NCBI GenBank assembly: GCA_902593165.1
Contig: CACJHI010000004.1
Location: 1 to 64,000 of the forward strand
DNA from: an uncultured Bacteroidota bacterium
Lineage (GTDB): Bacteria > Bacteroidota > Bacteroidia > Flavobacteriales > Flavobacteriaceae
DNA length: 64,000 bases
Direction: 5' to 3'
Under the pieces are notes generated by a model. It searched no databases and was not told where the DNA came from. It saw nothing but the letters and a program-made list of their open reading frames with translations. Shown here in pieces: positions 48,138 through 58,804 of this stretch. The position numbers and the translations under genes are program-made. Each line of letters opens with the position of its first letter. Position 1 is the stretch's first letter.

Positions 48138-49156
48138 TAGAAACTTAGTCTTGGAGAAGGGGTTGATTTTAGGTTAGATTCAAGTGATTCTTTATACTTT
48201 AGATAACCTACAATACCAATCATTGCTGCATTATCAGTTGAATATTCTAATTCAGGTATAAAAATTTTTAAATTATTTTTTCTTGAATACTTATTAAGTC
48301 TTTCTTTTAGATAGCTATTAGCTGATACACCACCTCCAAAGACTATTGTATTAAGATTATTATTTCTAGATAGTAGTTCAACTTTAGTCATTAAATTGTC
48401 AATTAAATTCTTTTGGATTGATGCACAAATATCATTAATGTTTTCATTGATAAAGTTGTTGTTTTTAATTTGATTTTTGTGAAGGAAATTTATGAATGCA
48501 GTTTTTGATCCTGAATAGCTTATATCACCACCTTCAACTTTTGGTAGGGGAAATTTAAATTTTTTTTCATCCCCCTCTTTTGCAATTTTATCTATCAATG
48601 GCCCAGCTGGGTATCCAAGTCCTAGTTTCTTTCCACACTTGTCAAATGCTTCTCCAATAGCATCATCCAGAGTTTCCCCTAATATCTCCATTTTAAAATA
48701 ATCCTTTACAAGAATAAACTGAGTATGACCACCTGATATAGTAACTCCTAGAAATGGAAAATGAGGGTGTTCGTTTCCATTATTTATAAAATGCACCAAT
48801 AAATGAGCTTGCATATGGTTAACCTCTATAACAGGTATCTTTAATGATAAACCTAGTGCCTTTGCAAACTCTGTCCCAACAATTAGTGATCCCATTAATC
48901 CTGGTCCGCGAGTAAATGAAATTGCAGAAACTTGGTTCAATGAAATTTTAGCTTCTCTTATAGCAGATTCAACAACTGGGATGATATTTGATAAATGAGC
49001 TCTAGAAGCAAGCTCCGGTACCACACCTCCATAGTCTTTGTGAATATCTTGGTTAGCAATTATGTTAGATAATACTTTATCATTTTTTAAAATTGCTGCG
49101 GAAGTATCATCACATGAGGATTCAATTCCCAGTATGTAGATATCTTTGTTTGACAT
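48137..49156 (-). CDS. tsaD: tRNA N6-threonylcarbamoyltransferase TsaD
   Basis: 339 residues. ASKHA protein that transfers the threonylcarbamoyl group to A37 of tRNAs reading ANN codons. ILGIESSCDDTSAAIL at the N terminus, the metal motif VNHMQAHLLVH, VSGGHTQF and VFGGGVSANSYL near the C terminus. A TAAATTTG promoter box lies 16 nt before the ATG. Divergent from the TamB-like gene. Confidence 0.97.
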   Translation of the reverse strand: MSNKDIYILGIESSCDDTSAAILKNDKVLSNIIANQDIHKDYGGVVPELASRAHLSNIIPVVESAIREAKISLNQVSAISFTRGPGLMGSLIVGTEFAKALGLSLKIPVIEVNHMQAHLLVHFINNGNEHPHFPFLGVTISGGHTQFILVKDYFKMEILGETLDDAIGEAFDKCGKKLGLGYPAGPLIDKIAKEGDEKKFKFPLPKVEGGDISYSGSKTAFINFLHKNQIKNNNFINENINDICASIQKNLIDNLMTKVELLSRNNNLNTIVFGGGVSANSYLKERLNKYSRKNNLKIFIPELEYSTDNAAMIGIVGYLKYKESLESNLKSTPSPRLSF

Positions 49157-49158
49157 TA

Positions 49159-49166
49159 CTATCTTT
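49159..49166 (+). promoter_or_regulatory. Possible tamB promoter, -7 element TATCTTTG
   Basis: TAnnTTTG match on the plus strand between tsaD and the TamB-like gene. It almost meets the divergent tsaD box (49172-49179), so the two polymerases could not bind at once. No -33 element at the right spacing, hence low confidence. Confidence 0.35.
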
Positions 49167-49171
49167 GTAAA

Positions 49172-49179
49172 ACAAATTT
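49172..49179 (-). promoter_or_regulatory. tsaD promoter, -7 element TAAATTTG
   Basis: Exact TAnnTTTG match on the minus strand, 16 nt upstream of the tsaD ATG at 49156. A TTG at 49206-49204 is the best -33 candidate but the spacing (24 nt) is long. Confidence 0.5.
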
Positions 49180-49262
49180 AAACAAGAAATATCATTAAGA
49201 ATTCAAAAAAAATATTTTTCATCATTTCTGGATTATTACTAATTGTATTATCCACATTTTTT

Positions 49263-52200
49263 TTGATTTTTAATACTACATCATTTCAAGATTACATTAG
49301 GAAAAATATAATATCATATGTAAATCTTAATACAGACAATACTATTGAAATTTCAGATTCTAAATTTAATTTAAAAGGTGATCTTGTAATTTCTGGGATC
49401 ATACTTTCTGATAAGAATTCTGACACTCTAGTTCAACTAGAATCGTTAAGCACAAAGTATATCCCTTTAATATCAAATCTTCAATATGATAGTTCTCTAA
49501 ATATTAATGGTTTAAAACTCTTTATAAACCAAGAGGAAAAAGAATTAGAAGAAGGTTATAATATGAATAATATTAATGAGGTATTTGATAATATTTTCTT
49601 TAATAATTTAAATATAACTAACTCTCATGTGATATTCGTTAATGATACAATTCAAAATCAAATAAGTATATACAACTCTTCTATAGGAGAGATTAATAAG
49701 AATATAGATGGAGTGGAGTTTAATATAGAAGGTCTTAGTGGGTCTTACAACAATTTATCCATAGATGACTTTTATTCATCAGTAAATCTGAATAAGTCTA
49801 GTATTACTTTAAATAATTTACATTTAAATAATAAAGAGAGTTTCTTAAAGGGAAATATTACGGTCAACTTGGATGACGGTCTTAAATTAAAAAATATTAG
49901 TAATTCAAGTATAAATTTTAATATTAACCCAATCTTATTTGAATCATTTCAAAGTAATTTTAATATAAATGATAATATATCAGGAGAACTACAATTTTAT
50001 GGAACAAGAGAAGAATTAACTATTAACAGTCTATCATTGTCTAGCGAATTATTTGAGTTTAATGCTGAGGTCAATATTCTGGATGTCTTATCTGAAGACA
50101 TTGAAATTAACACCTTAATAAATGACCTAGACATAAATGAAGAATATCTGTCATATAAATATAAGATTAATGAAAAATTTAATTTACCATTCTTAAAAGG
50201 AGATCTAAATATTAATAATAAAAATTTAACTATTAATTTAAGCGAGAAAGAGAGTTCAGAAACTAAACTTAATCTTAACGGTGCCGTTAGTCTTTATGAT
50301 AGCTTTAATTATCAAATAGATATAAGTTCTAAGCTAGGAGAGAATGATGAAATATTAGAAATTTTAGATCTTAGTTATATAGATTTAAATACTTCAATTA
50401 AAGGCTCCGAGGAATTAAATCACATTATCTCCAATGTTAATTTAACTAAAAACAATAATGAATTTAACTTAAATACTGATTCATACATACAAAATAATTT
50501 TTTAGAAGGAAGAATAGGAATATACTCAGATAATATAAATATTGAGTCCAGTCTTTCAGGCAATATCTTAAAAAAAACATTTGAAGTCGACAGTAGAACT
50601 GATATAAGGGGAGAAGAAATGTCTGGTAATATTGAATTTTCTACTCAATCAAATCTCAAAATTAACTTGATAAATCCAAACAATATAATTTCATTTTTGA
50701 AATTAGATCAACTATATTTTAAAAACTCCAATGATGAGCTTAAGCTTGAAAATTTATCTGAACTTAATAAAATCCTTAATACAGAGATTATAAATCAAGA
50801 AAGTGAATTTGATTTTGAAATATCATTGAGTGAAGGTTTATTTCAAATAGACTCTTTTCTTGGTGAAAGGTTTAAAATAAATGGTTATTATAGAGATAGT
50901 GATGATTTAAATTTTGATATAAAAATTTCTAATGTATTAGTCAATAACTTCTTTGACATAAATAAAAATCCAATTTCTGGCAATATTAACTCAGATATAA
51001 ATATCAATAGAAGTATAGAGAATAGAACATTTAGACTAGACTCTAATCTTTCTAATCTTCAAATTAAAGATTATGATCTTGGAGAATTAAGTATAAATAT
51101 ATTTGGTAACACCGACTATAATTCCTATGCGGTTAATATTGACTTGTCTAAAGAAGAATTAACCTCTGTTAAAGGAGAAGGATCTATAATAGTAACTGAT
51201 GAAGATCCAAACATTGATATTGACATTCTTATTCAAGACCTAGATATTTCATTTATTGAAAAGGTAGGCTCAAATACAATGTCAAATATATCAAGTACTA
51301 TTTCAGGTGAGGTTAACATCTGGGGGCAATCAAATAGTATTCAACACAATGGTAAATTATTCCTTAATGGAACTAAGTTTACAATTCCCTATTTAAATAT
51401 TGAATATCTCCTGTCTGAAAACTCAGAAATCGATTTATATAATCAAAATTTTGAGTTTAATAATGTTAGTATTAGAACAGAATCTAATAATCTTCCAACA
51501 TCACTAGTTGGTAAAATTACACACCAGGATTATAAAAACTGGAATTTAGATCTCGACTTTCAATCAGAAAGACTTTATATACTTAACAAAGAATACGATG
51601 AGACTGAAGGCTTTTACGGAAGAGCTTACATGGGAGGGGATATAAAAATAAACGGTCCAACTAATCAAGTCTCAATTAATATAGACGGCGTTACCAAATC
51701 TGGGACAAGTATTACAATTCCTCAGTCAAATAATTATACAATTGATGATTTCTCTTTTATCACTTTTACAGATCTAAATTCTTATTCTCAGAAGTCTTTA
51801 GACTCAGAAAGCATTTCTGATAATATAAGCAAGACACTTGACTTAAATATGAACCTACAAATTAATGAAAATGCTGAAGTTGAAATTACAATTGATCAAG
51901 AAACTGGAAGCTATATAAGCGGAAAGGGTAATGGTGATCTTTTAATGGAAATTGATTCTGATGGGAAGTTTAATATCTATGGAGATTATACTACTAATGA
52001 GGGTATATATAATTTTAGAAATCTAGCCTTGATTGATAAAAAATTTCAATTAAAGAAAGGTGGGACAATTACCTGGGATGGAGATCCACTTTCAGCCCAA
52101 ATGAATATTCAGGCAACATATGAAGTGCCTGGTGGAGCAAATCCTGCTCTTCTCCTTGATAACCCAAACTTTAATAAAAAAATTCCAACAGATGTTGATA

Positions 52201-52811
52201 TAAAATTAACCGGCGAGCTGACTAAACCTGATAGCCCAGATTTCGAAATATTCTTCCCAAATACGAGTAGTACAGTTACGTCTGAGATTAATTATAAACT
52301 AAATGATCCAGAAGTAAGGCAGCTTCAGGCTATTTCATTATTGACTCAAGGTATTTTTATAAATGAAGTTAGTGTATCAATAGAGGGAGTAACTAACAAT
52401 ATATATGAAAAGGTTTCTGAAGTTTTTAGCGATATACTTGGCGGAAGTCAGGGACCACTAGAGGTGGGTTTAAATTATCTTCAGGGAGATAAGAGTGAAA
52501 TACTTGATATTAAGACTGAGGATAGATTTGGTGTAACACTATCAACAAAAATAAGTGATAAAATTTTATTTAATGGAAAAATTGGTGTTCCAATAGGAGG
52601 AATAGAAGAGACACTAATTATTGGGGATGTTCAAGTTGACTTTATCTTAAATGAAGACGGAAGTTTAAGAGCAAAAGTCTTTAATAAAGAAAATGAATTT
52701 AGATATATTGGAGATGAGCTAGGTTATACTCAAGGAATAGGTTTGTCCTATCAGGTAGACTTTCAAACTTTTAGGAGTTTATTATCAAAAATTATTGCTA
52801 ATAATAATTAA
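49263..52811 (+). CDS. tamB: TamB-like translocation and assembly protein (DUF490)
   Basis: 1182 residues from the first canonical start (TTG 49263). Long beta-rich protein whose C-terminal region (LLTQGIFINEVS, then a beta-helical end with YKLNDPEVRQLQAISLL) fits DUF490/TamB, which links the inner membrane to the outer membrane and takes part in protein or lipid transport. The expected N-terminal membrane anchor lies upstream of the TTG: in the same frame, 49188-49262 encodes KKIFFIISGLLLIVLSTFFL, yet no ATG, GTG or TTG precedes it after the stop at 49167. A non-canonical start such as ATA at 49188 is possible. Confidence 0.85.
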   Translation: MIFNTTSFQDYIRKNIISYVNLNTDNTIEISDSKFNLKGDLVISGIILSDKNSDTLVQLESLSTKYIPLISNLQYDSSLNINGLKLFINQEEKELEEGYNMNNINEVFDNIFFNNLNITNSHVIFVNDTIQNQISIYNSSIGEINKNIDGVEFNIEGLSGSYNNLSIDDFYSSVNLNKSSITLNNLHLNNKESFLKGNITVNLDDGLKLKNISNSSINFNINPILFESFQSNFNINDNISGELQFYGTREELTINSLSLSSELFEFNAEVNILDVLSEDIEINTLINDLDINEEYLSYKYKINEKFNLPFLKGDLNINNKNLTINLSEKESSETKLNLNGAVSLYDSFNYQIDISSKLGENDEILEILDLSYIDLNTSIKGSEELNHIISNVNLTKNNNEFNLNTDSYIQNNFLEGRIGIYSDNINIESSLSGNILKKTFEVDSRTDIRGEEMSGNIEFSTQSNLKINLINPNNIISFLKLDQLYFKNSNDELKLENLSELNKILNTEIINQESEFDFEISLSEGLFQIDSFLGERFKINGYYRDSDDLNFDIKISNVLVNNFFDINKNPISGNINSDININRSIENRTFRLDSNLSNLQIKDYDLGELSINIFGNTDYNSYAVNIDLSKEELTSVKGEGSIIVTDEDPNIDIDILIQDLDISFIEKVGSNTMSNISSTISGEVNIWGQSNSIQHNGKLFLNGTKFTIPYLNIEYLLSENSEIDLYNQNFEFNNVSIRTESNNLPTSLVGKITHQDYKNWNLDLDFQSERLYILNKEYDETEGFYGRAYMGGDIKINGPTNQVSINIDGVTKSGTSITIPQSNNYTIDDFSFITFTDLNSYSQKSLDSESISDNISKTLDLNMNLQINENAEVEITIDQETGSYISGKGNGDLLMEIDSDGKFNIYGDYTTNEGIYNFRNLALIDKKFQLKKGGTITWDGDPLSAQMNIQATYEVPGGANPALLLDNPNFNKKIPTDVDIKLTGELTKPDSPDFEIFFPNTSSTVTSEINYKLNDPEVRQLQAISLLTQGIFINEVSVSIEGVTNNIYEKVSEVFSDILGGSQGPLEVGLNYLQGDKSEILDIKTEDRFGVTLSTKISDKILFNGKIGVPIGGIEETLIIGDVQVDFILNEDGSLRAKVFNKENEFRYIGDELGYTQGIGLSYQVDFQTFRSLLSKIIANNN

Positions 52812-52851
52812 CAATTTGTCTTTATTGTTGAATATCCTAAATTTTTATATT

Positions 52852-52859
52852 TAAATTTG
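52852..52859 (+). promoter_or_regulatory. pfkA promoter, -7 element TAAATTTG
   Basis: Exact TAnnTTTG match with a TTG at 52828-52830 at 21 nt spacing. It overlaps the in-frame TTG at 52857 that could be mistaken for a start and is 9-12 nt before the two ATGs, giving a very short leader. Confidence 0.65.
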
Positions 52860-52868
52860 TCCAACTTA

Positions 52869-53858
52869 ATGATGGCCGAAAAACTCAAAAAAATTGCTGT
52901 TCTTACATCAGGAGGTGATGCTCCTGGAATGAATGCTGCTGTTAGAGCAGTTGTAAGATCAGCTGTCTATAATAATATAGAGTGTTATGGTGTTTACAAG
53001 GGCTTTGAAGGTTTAATCTCAGATGATCTTGTAAAACTTAATGCTAGAGGAGTTAATAATATAGTTAACAAAGGAGGTACAATTCTTAAATCTGCAAGAT
53101 GCTTAGAATTTAGAACTAAAGAGGGAAGGTTAAAGGCTAAGAATACATTAGATAAATATAACATAGATTCACTTGTTGTTATTGGTGGGAATGGCTCGCT
53201 AACGGGTGCTCTTCTGCTTGAGGAGGAGCATGGAATAAAAACTATTGGTATTCCTGGAACAATCGATAATGATTTAGTTGGCACAAGATGTACACTAGGG
53301 TTTGATACAGCATTGAATACTGCAGTAAATGCAATTGATAAAATTAGAGATACTGCAAGTTCACATAATAGGCTATTCTTTATTGAGGTAATGGGTAAAG
53401 GGTCAGGACATATTGCTCTTAATGCTGGGATTGGTGCAGGTGCTGAAGAAGTTTTAATACCTGAACAAGGAATGGGACTAGATAGGTTACTAGATTCCCT
53501 TAAAAAGAGCGAAAAATCTGGTAAATCTTCAAGTATAATTGTAGTTTCTGAAGGTGAAAAGATAGGTGATAACGTATTTAGTTTTTCATCACACATAGAA
53601 AAAAATCTTCCCCATTATGAGATTAGAGTATCAATCCTGGGTCATATCCAAAGAGGAGGGTCTCCAAGTAGTTTTGATAGAGTCTTAGCCTCAAGGATGG
53701 GTGTTCATGCTGTCGATTGTCTTATCTCAAATAAAAGTAAAGTTATGGTTGGAATAATAGATGATAAAATGGTAACTGTACCTATTGAGGAAGCTATAAA
53801 AGGTGGTCAACAATTAGACAAAGACTTAGTTAGAGTCTGTGATATAATTTCAATTTAA
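52869..53858 (+). CDS. pfkA: 6-phosphofructokinase
   Basis: 329 residues from the first of two adjacent ATGs (52869, 52872). Phosphorylates fructose 6-phosphate; the ATP loop SGGDAPGMNAAVRAVVR is near the N terminus, GTIDNDLVGT carries the catalytic aspartate, and IQRGGSPSSFDRVLASR is in the C-terminal part. The nucleotide motif that is usually GGDGS reads GGNGS. The TTG at 52857 lies in the promoter box and is rejected as start. gapA follows after 20 nt. Confidence 0.96.
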   Translation: MMAEKLKKIAVLTSGGDAPGMNAAVRAVVRSAVYNNIECYGVYKGFEGLISDDLVKLNARGVNNIVNKGGTILKSARCLEFRTKEGRLKAKNTLDKYNIDSLVVIGGNGSLTGALLLEEEHGIKTIGIPGTIDNDLVGTRCTLGFDTALNTAVNAIDKIRDTASSHNRLFFIEVMGKGSGHIALNAGIGAGAEEVLIPEQGMGLDRLLDSLKKSEKSGKSSSIIVVSEGEKIGDNVFSFSSHIEKNLPHYEIRVSILGHIQRGGSPSSFDRVLASRMGVHAVDCLISNKSKVMVGIIDDKMVTVPIEEAIKGGQQLDKDLVRVCDIISI

Positions 53859-53866
53859 TTTTTTAA

Positions 53867-54877
<1,011 letters not shown>

Positions 54878-54883
54878 TAAACA

Positions 54884-55741
54884 ATGATACTAGTTGTTGA
54901 TAGTGGTTCTACAAAGACAGATTGGATAGCCCTAAACGATAAAGGTGAAGAAATATTTTCGACTCAAACTTTAGGTTTAAATCCTCAAATGCTCTCTAAT
55001 GAGATATTAAACGAGAGAATTAAAAATAATTTTGATATCTACAAGAACAGAAAATCTGTTAATAAGCTTTTCTTTTATGGAGCTGGATGTGGAGTTGATT
55101 CAACCCAAGAAAGAATTTTAAAAGTCTTTAAATCAATTTTTATCAATAGTGAATTTGATATAAAAGAAGACACATATGCAGCTGTTTATTCTGCTGTAGA
55201 TATTGGAACTCCGTCAATTGTTAATATTATTGGGACTGGATCAAACTGCTCATACTATGATGGAAAAGATGTTATTCAGAGAGTTCAATCACTAGGTTAT
55301 GTTCTTATGGATTATGCAAGTGGAAATTACTACGGTAAATATTTAATAAGAGCATATTACTTTAATAAAATGCCTAAGTATTTAAGAGAAGAGTTTTCAA
55401 AAAATTATGATTTATCTCCAAATACTATCAAAAATAAACTCTACAGAGAAGAGAATCCAAATACATATTTAGCTGGATTTGCAAAGTTTTTAATTGATAA
55501 TAAGTCTAATGAATATTTCAAAGAAATTATTTTTAAGGGATTAGAAAGATTTATTGACTATCAAATACTCCAATATGATGACTTTAGTAAAGTTGATATT
55601 CATTATGTGGGTTCAATTGCATATTATCTAAAAGATGAAATTACTAGAATTGGAAAAAAGTATAATTTAAAAACAGGAAGATTTATCCAAAGGCCTATTA
55701 CTGGTCTTGTTGACTATCACAAAAGAAATATATTAAGTTAA
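54884..55741 (+). CDS. BadF/BadG-type ATPase, probable N-acetylglucosamine kinase
   Basis: 285 residues, ASKHA fold. ILVVDSGSTKTDWIAL is the first phosphate loop and INIIGTGSNCSYYDG the second; the YVLMDYASGNYYGKY segment is typical of Bacteroidota members. Related proteins phosphorylate N-acetylglucosamine, but the substrate is not proven. It sits at the end of the pfkA-gapA run, and its stop abuts the convergent ridA stop. Confidence 0.85.
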   Translation: MILVVDSGSTKTDWIALNDKGEEIFSTQTLGLNPQMLSNEILNERIKNNFDIYKNRKSVNKLFFYGAGCGVDSTQERILKVFKSIFINSEFDIKEDTYAAVYSAVDIGTPSIVNIIGTGSNCSYYDGKDVIQRVQSLGYVLMDYASGNYYGKYLIRAYYFNKMPKYLREEFSKNYDLSPNTIKNKLYREENPNTYLAGFAKFLIDNKSNEYFKEIIFKGLERFIDYQILQYDDFSKVDIHYVGSIAYYLKDEITRIGKKYNLKTGRFIQRPITGLVDYHKRNILS

Positions 55742-56122
55742 CTACAGAATAGCTATCATAGATATTTCAACATTTACACTCATAGGTAATGTTTTAACAG
55801 CTATAGTCTCTCTTGCAGGTTCTTCTCCTTCTATAATATATTTTCCATAAATATCATTTACTTTTTTAAATAGATTCATATCCGAGAGAAAAATAGATGT
55901 TTTTACAACGTTTCCAAAATCCATATTAGCTTCTTTTAATATATGTTTTAAATTTATCATCACTTGATTGGTTTCATCTTCAATAGAATTATTATTGAGT
56001 TTCATTGAATTAGGTTCAAGAGCTATTTGTCCTGATATAAATAGCATATTATCTTTAAGAATAGCCTGGTTATATGGTCCAATTGGTGCTGGTGATTTAG
56101 GTGTATTTATTATTTTTTTCAT
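55742..56122 (-). CDS. ridA: RidA family protein (2-iminobutanoate/2-iminopropanoate deaminase-like)
   Basis: 126 residues. KSPAPIGPYNQAILKDNMLF, ISGQIALEP, and EPARETIAVKTLP with the conserved arginine that binds the substrate carboxylate. Hydrolyses reactive enamine/imine intermediates from PLP enzymes. Follows lptD by three bases. Confidence 0.94.
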   Translation of the reverse strand: MKKIINTPKSPAPIGPYNQAILKDNMLFISGQIALEPNSMKLNNNSIEDETNQVMINLKHILKEANMDFGNVVKTSIFLSDMNLFKKVNDIYGKYIIEGEEPARETIAVKTLPMSVNVEISMIAIL

Positions 56123-56125
56123 AAT

Positions 56126-58726
56126 CTATAATGATCTGTCTGGTTCAGATCTTTTTTCATATTTAAGGTCACTCAACAGTCCAGATTTAATACCAATAAA
56201 GAAGTTCCATGATGCTCTTTCAGAAAATGGTACCCATGAGAAGTCTAATTTCCAACTGTCAAGATCCCTGTCAAACCTAATCTGTGTATAGGTAAAACCT
56301 TTTTGTTTGAAATCATATCCAGATGAAATACCGACTGTCCATTTTGGTGTAAGTGAAAGGTTAGAGGATATCATTAATGAGTTAGTTGAAAAATCATTTT
56401 GACCTCTTGAGTTGTTATAAGTTAAAGAATAAGCAAGATTAAGAGACCATGGCATTTTATATATATAATTAGTTAGGTCAATTTCTTCTTCTTCTTCTTC
56501 TTCTTCTTCCATGTTCTGCCTAGAATCAGAAAAATTTTGTGACACACCAAATAAGTCATCGTTTCTACCTCCTCCAGAAGTGTTCTCATCAATTTGATCT
56601 TGAGTTTGCCCTCTTTTGAAAGTGTCATTATTAATTGAATATTGAGTTGAAATATTTGCACTTGTCAATCTTAAGAGTCCACCTCCATTCTTTGAATTAA
56701 ATACATTAATTCTATTGTTATTTTCATCTAGTGCATAAGGATCAAATGTTGCACCTGTATTAACCGTAAAAGCTGTTGCCAAATCAAAACTTCCAGTTAC
56801 TCTAATTGGAGATAGATTAAATTCTTCAGCGGCTAAATTATAACTTGTAGAAATATTTAAGTTTTTAAAAATATCAATCTTTCTGAGTTCAGTTTCTGTT
56901 GAGTCCTTAGGTTTAACTTTTGCCTCAATTACATTTTTAATACTTAGCCCAATACTACTTGAATAGTTTCGTCCAGGGGCGTTATATAAGCCACCTTGGA
57001 ATCTTGTGTACTCTGCTGTATTTCCATTTGCATCTATAATATATGTATCATAATATTCTTCAAAACTTGGATTATTTGAGTAGGATATACTTGGGGAGAT
57101 TGTATGTCTAATTGATTGCACTTTATTTTTAGGTTTAAAATTTATAATTCCATAAACTTTTGTTGTAATACTTGCATTATAATTATAAACTCCAAATCGA
57201 TCAAAGCCACCTATTGTATCTTTAACTGCACCAACACCTTCATTAAAATCTTTGTACTTGATTGTCTTTCCTGTCCATGTTTCACTATACTGCCCACCAA
57301 CACTAACGCTAAAGTGTTTAAACATTTTAAAATTAGTTTGGAACGGAATATTGTGTTGAACTGCAGATTTAGCATTGTCAAACATCCCTTTCTTTAATAA
57401 AAGATCATCAGCAAAAATTGCCCTGTTTTCAGCCTTCGAGGAGTATTGAATATTTATATTTTGAAAAAATCCTTTTTTTGACCTCCCCTTTTTTTCAAAT
57501 GGATAGAATCTATTAGAACTAACAGTTAGAGTTGGAAGTGTAAGATTTACTTCTTGTGATTGAGTATTCTGAGACATATTAGCTGTCAATGATACTCTTA
57601 CTCCAGCAGAACCAGGAAAAGATTTAGAATAGGAAACAGATGAACTCAAATTATTATTTAAAAAATTAGCAGTATTAAGTTGATTCACAGACTGTCTAAA
57701 ATAATCACTACTTCCAAAGTTTACAGATGCAGAAAAAGATGAATTAGGAGATGACTTAGGATCTTTTGTATGACTCCATCTAACATTATACACAGTCGAT
57801 TTTCCATAGCCCGGAAGACCACGCTCACCACTAATTAAATTCTCATATCTAATTGTAAAGTTTCCACTCGATCTGTATCTTTTTTTATATTGGGAACTAA
57901 CATTTAAACCATAACTACCATTAGTGTAATAGTCTCCGAGAACTGTTAAATCAAAAAATTCAGATAATGGTAAATAATACCCTCCATTTTGAAGTGAGTA
58001 ACCTCTTTGATTGCTCTCATTTACATTTGGTATTATAAAACCTGAGTCTTTTGTTTGTTGTGATGGGAAATATGCAAATGGAAGTCCAATTGGAGTAGGA
58101 ACATTTTTAACAAATAAATTTGTAAAACCAGTGATAATATTTCCACCTGGAACGAGTTTTCCTTTTCGGATTTTAAAAAAATAATCAGCTTCTTCAGTGT
58201 CATCACCAATTAAGTTACCACCCGTTGTGACTTTGCCATCTTTTAGATAATAGACTGAGTCATTTTGTTTTTTTGTTAGGCTTGATAGAATATTCATTCC
58301 ATTTTCCTCAGATTTCGAATTCCATATTAAAGCTTTCTGATTATCAAAATTATATTTAATTGAATCTGGGTTAACTACGTTTCCACCTTGAGTAAAGGTA
58401 GGGTATTGACTAAGATTACCTTTAGAATCAGCAATTCTTCCTGCATTTACAATATTCTCCTTATAATCTAATACAATAAGGCCAGATGTAAGCTCAATGT
58501 CTCCGTACACAATCTTAGCATTGTTATAAAGAGTTATTTTATTATTCTTTTGATCTATTATAATAGAATCTGAAGCATCATATTTGACATTATCAAGAAG
58601 AACTGATTTAGTTTCTTTGTTTTCTAATGAAATTGAGTCTTGGGCAGTCACACCTGCCTGAGAGTAAAGGAGGTTTAATCCTGAAAAAAATAAAACTATA
58701 TAAAGAATAAAATATTTTTTTTTCAA
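56126..58726 (-). CDS. lptD: LPS-assembly outer membrane protein LptD
   Basis: 866 residues. Signal peptide at the N terminus (YFILYIVLFFSGLNLLYSQ), then an OstA-like jellyroll region (about 40-230: KITLYNNAKIVYGDIELTSG), then a large beta-barrel with FAYFPSQQTKDSGFIIPNV and repeated strands. It inserts LPS into the outer leaflet. The start codon is TTG. Near residues 740-748 nine Glu codons in a row (56483-56509) lie between strands, probably in an outside loop or turn. No LptE is present next to it. Confidence 0.9.
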   Translation of the reverse strand: MKKKYFILYIVLFFSGLNLLYSQAGVTAQDSISLENKETKSVLLDNVKYDASDSIIIDQKNNKITLYNNAKIVYGDIELTSGLIVLDYKENIVNAGRIADSKGNLSQYPTFTQGGNVVNPDSIKYNFDNQKALIWNSKSEENGMNILSSLTKKQNDSVYYLKDGKVTTGGNLIGDDTEEADYFFKIRKGKLVPGGNIITGFTNLFVKNVPTPIGLPFAYFPSQQTKDSGFIIPNVNESNQRGYSLQNGGYYLPLSEFFDLTVLGDYYTNGSYGLNVSSQYKKRYRSSGNFTIRYENLISGERGLPGYGKSTVYNVRWSHTKDPKSSPNSSFSASVNFGSSDYFRQSVNQLNTANFLNNNLSSSVSYSKSFPGSAGVRVSLTANMSQNTQSQEVNLTLPTLTVSSNRFYPFEKKGRSKKGFFQNINIQYSSKAENRAIFADDLLLKKGMFDNAKSAVQHNIPFQTNFKMFKHFSVSVGGQYSETWTGKTIKYKDFNEGVGAVKDTIGGFDRFGVYNYNASITTKVYGIINFKPKNKVQSIRHTISPSISYSNNPSFEEYYDTYIIDANGNTAEYTRFQGGLYNAPGRNYSSSIGLSIKNVIEAKVKPKDSTETELRKIDIFKNLNISTSYNLAAEEFNLSPIRVTGSFDLATAFTVNTGATFDPYALDENNNRINVFNSKNGGGLLRLTSANISTQYSINNDTFKRGQTQDQIDENTSGGGRNDDLFGVSQNFSDSRQNMEEEEEEEEEIDLTNYIYKMPWSLNLAYSLTYNNSRGQNDFSTNSLMISSNLSLTPKWTVGISSGYDFKQKGFTYTQIRFDRDLDSWKLDFSWVPFSERASWNFFIGIKSGLLSDLKYEKRSEPDRSL
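56483..56509 (-). repeat. (GAA)9 microsatellite in lptD
   Basis: Nine perfect GAA repeats coding for nine Glu in a row. The unit is a multiple of three, so length change would alter the protein by single Glu residues and not switch the gene off. Confidence 0.9.
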
Positions 58727-58804
58727 GATTTAAAATTGAGTTATCAACAAGGTACTTAACTTATTCAAAATTAATCATAATTTTAATTATATCTATTTAT
58801 AAGT

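Noticed and set aside
52857-52868. TTG at 52857 as start of pfkA
   Set aside because: It lies inside the TAAATTTG promoter box and the extra residues have no match to the family N terminus; ATG at 52869 or 52872 is better.
52994-53596. 200-codon open frame on the minus strand inside pfkA
   Set aside because: Shadow frame of the well-conserved pfkA; no motif, Ser/Pro/Leu-rich composition typical of antisense reading.
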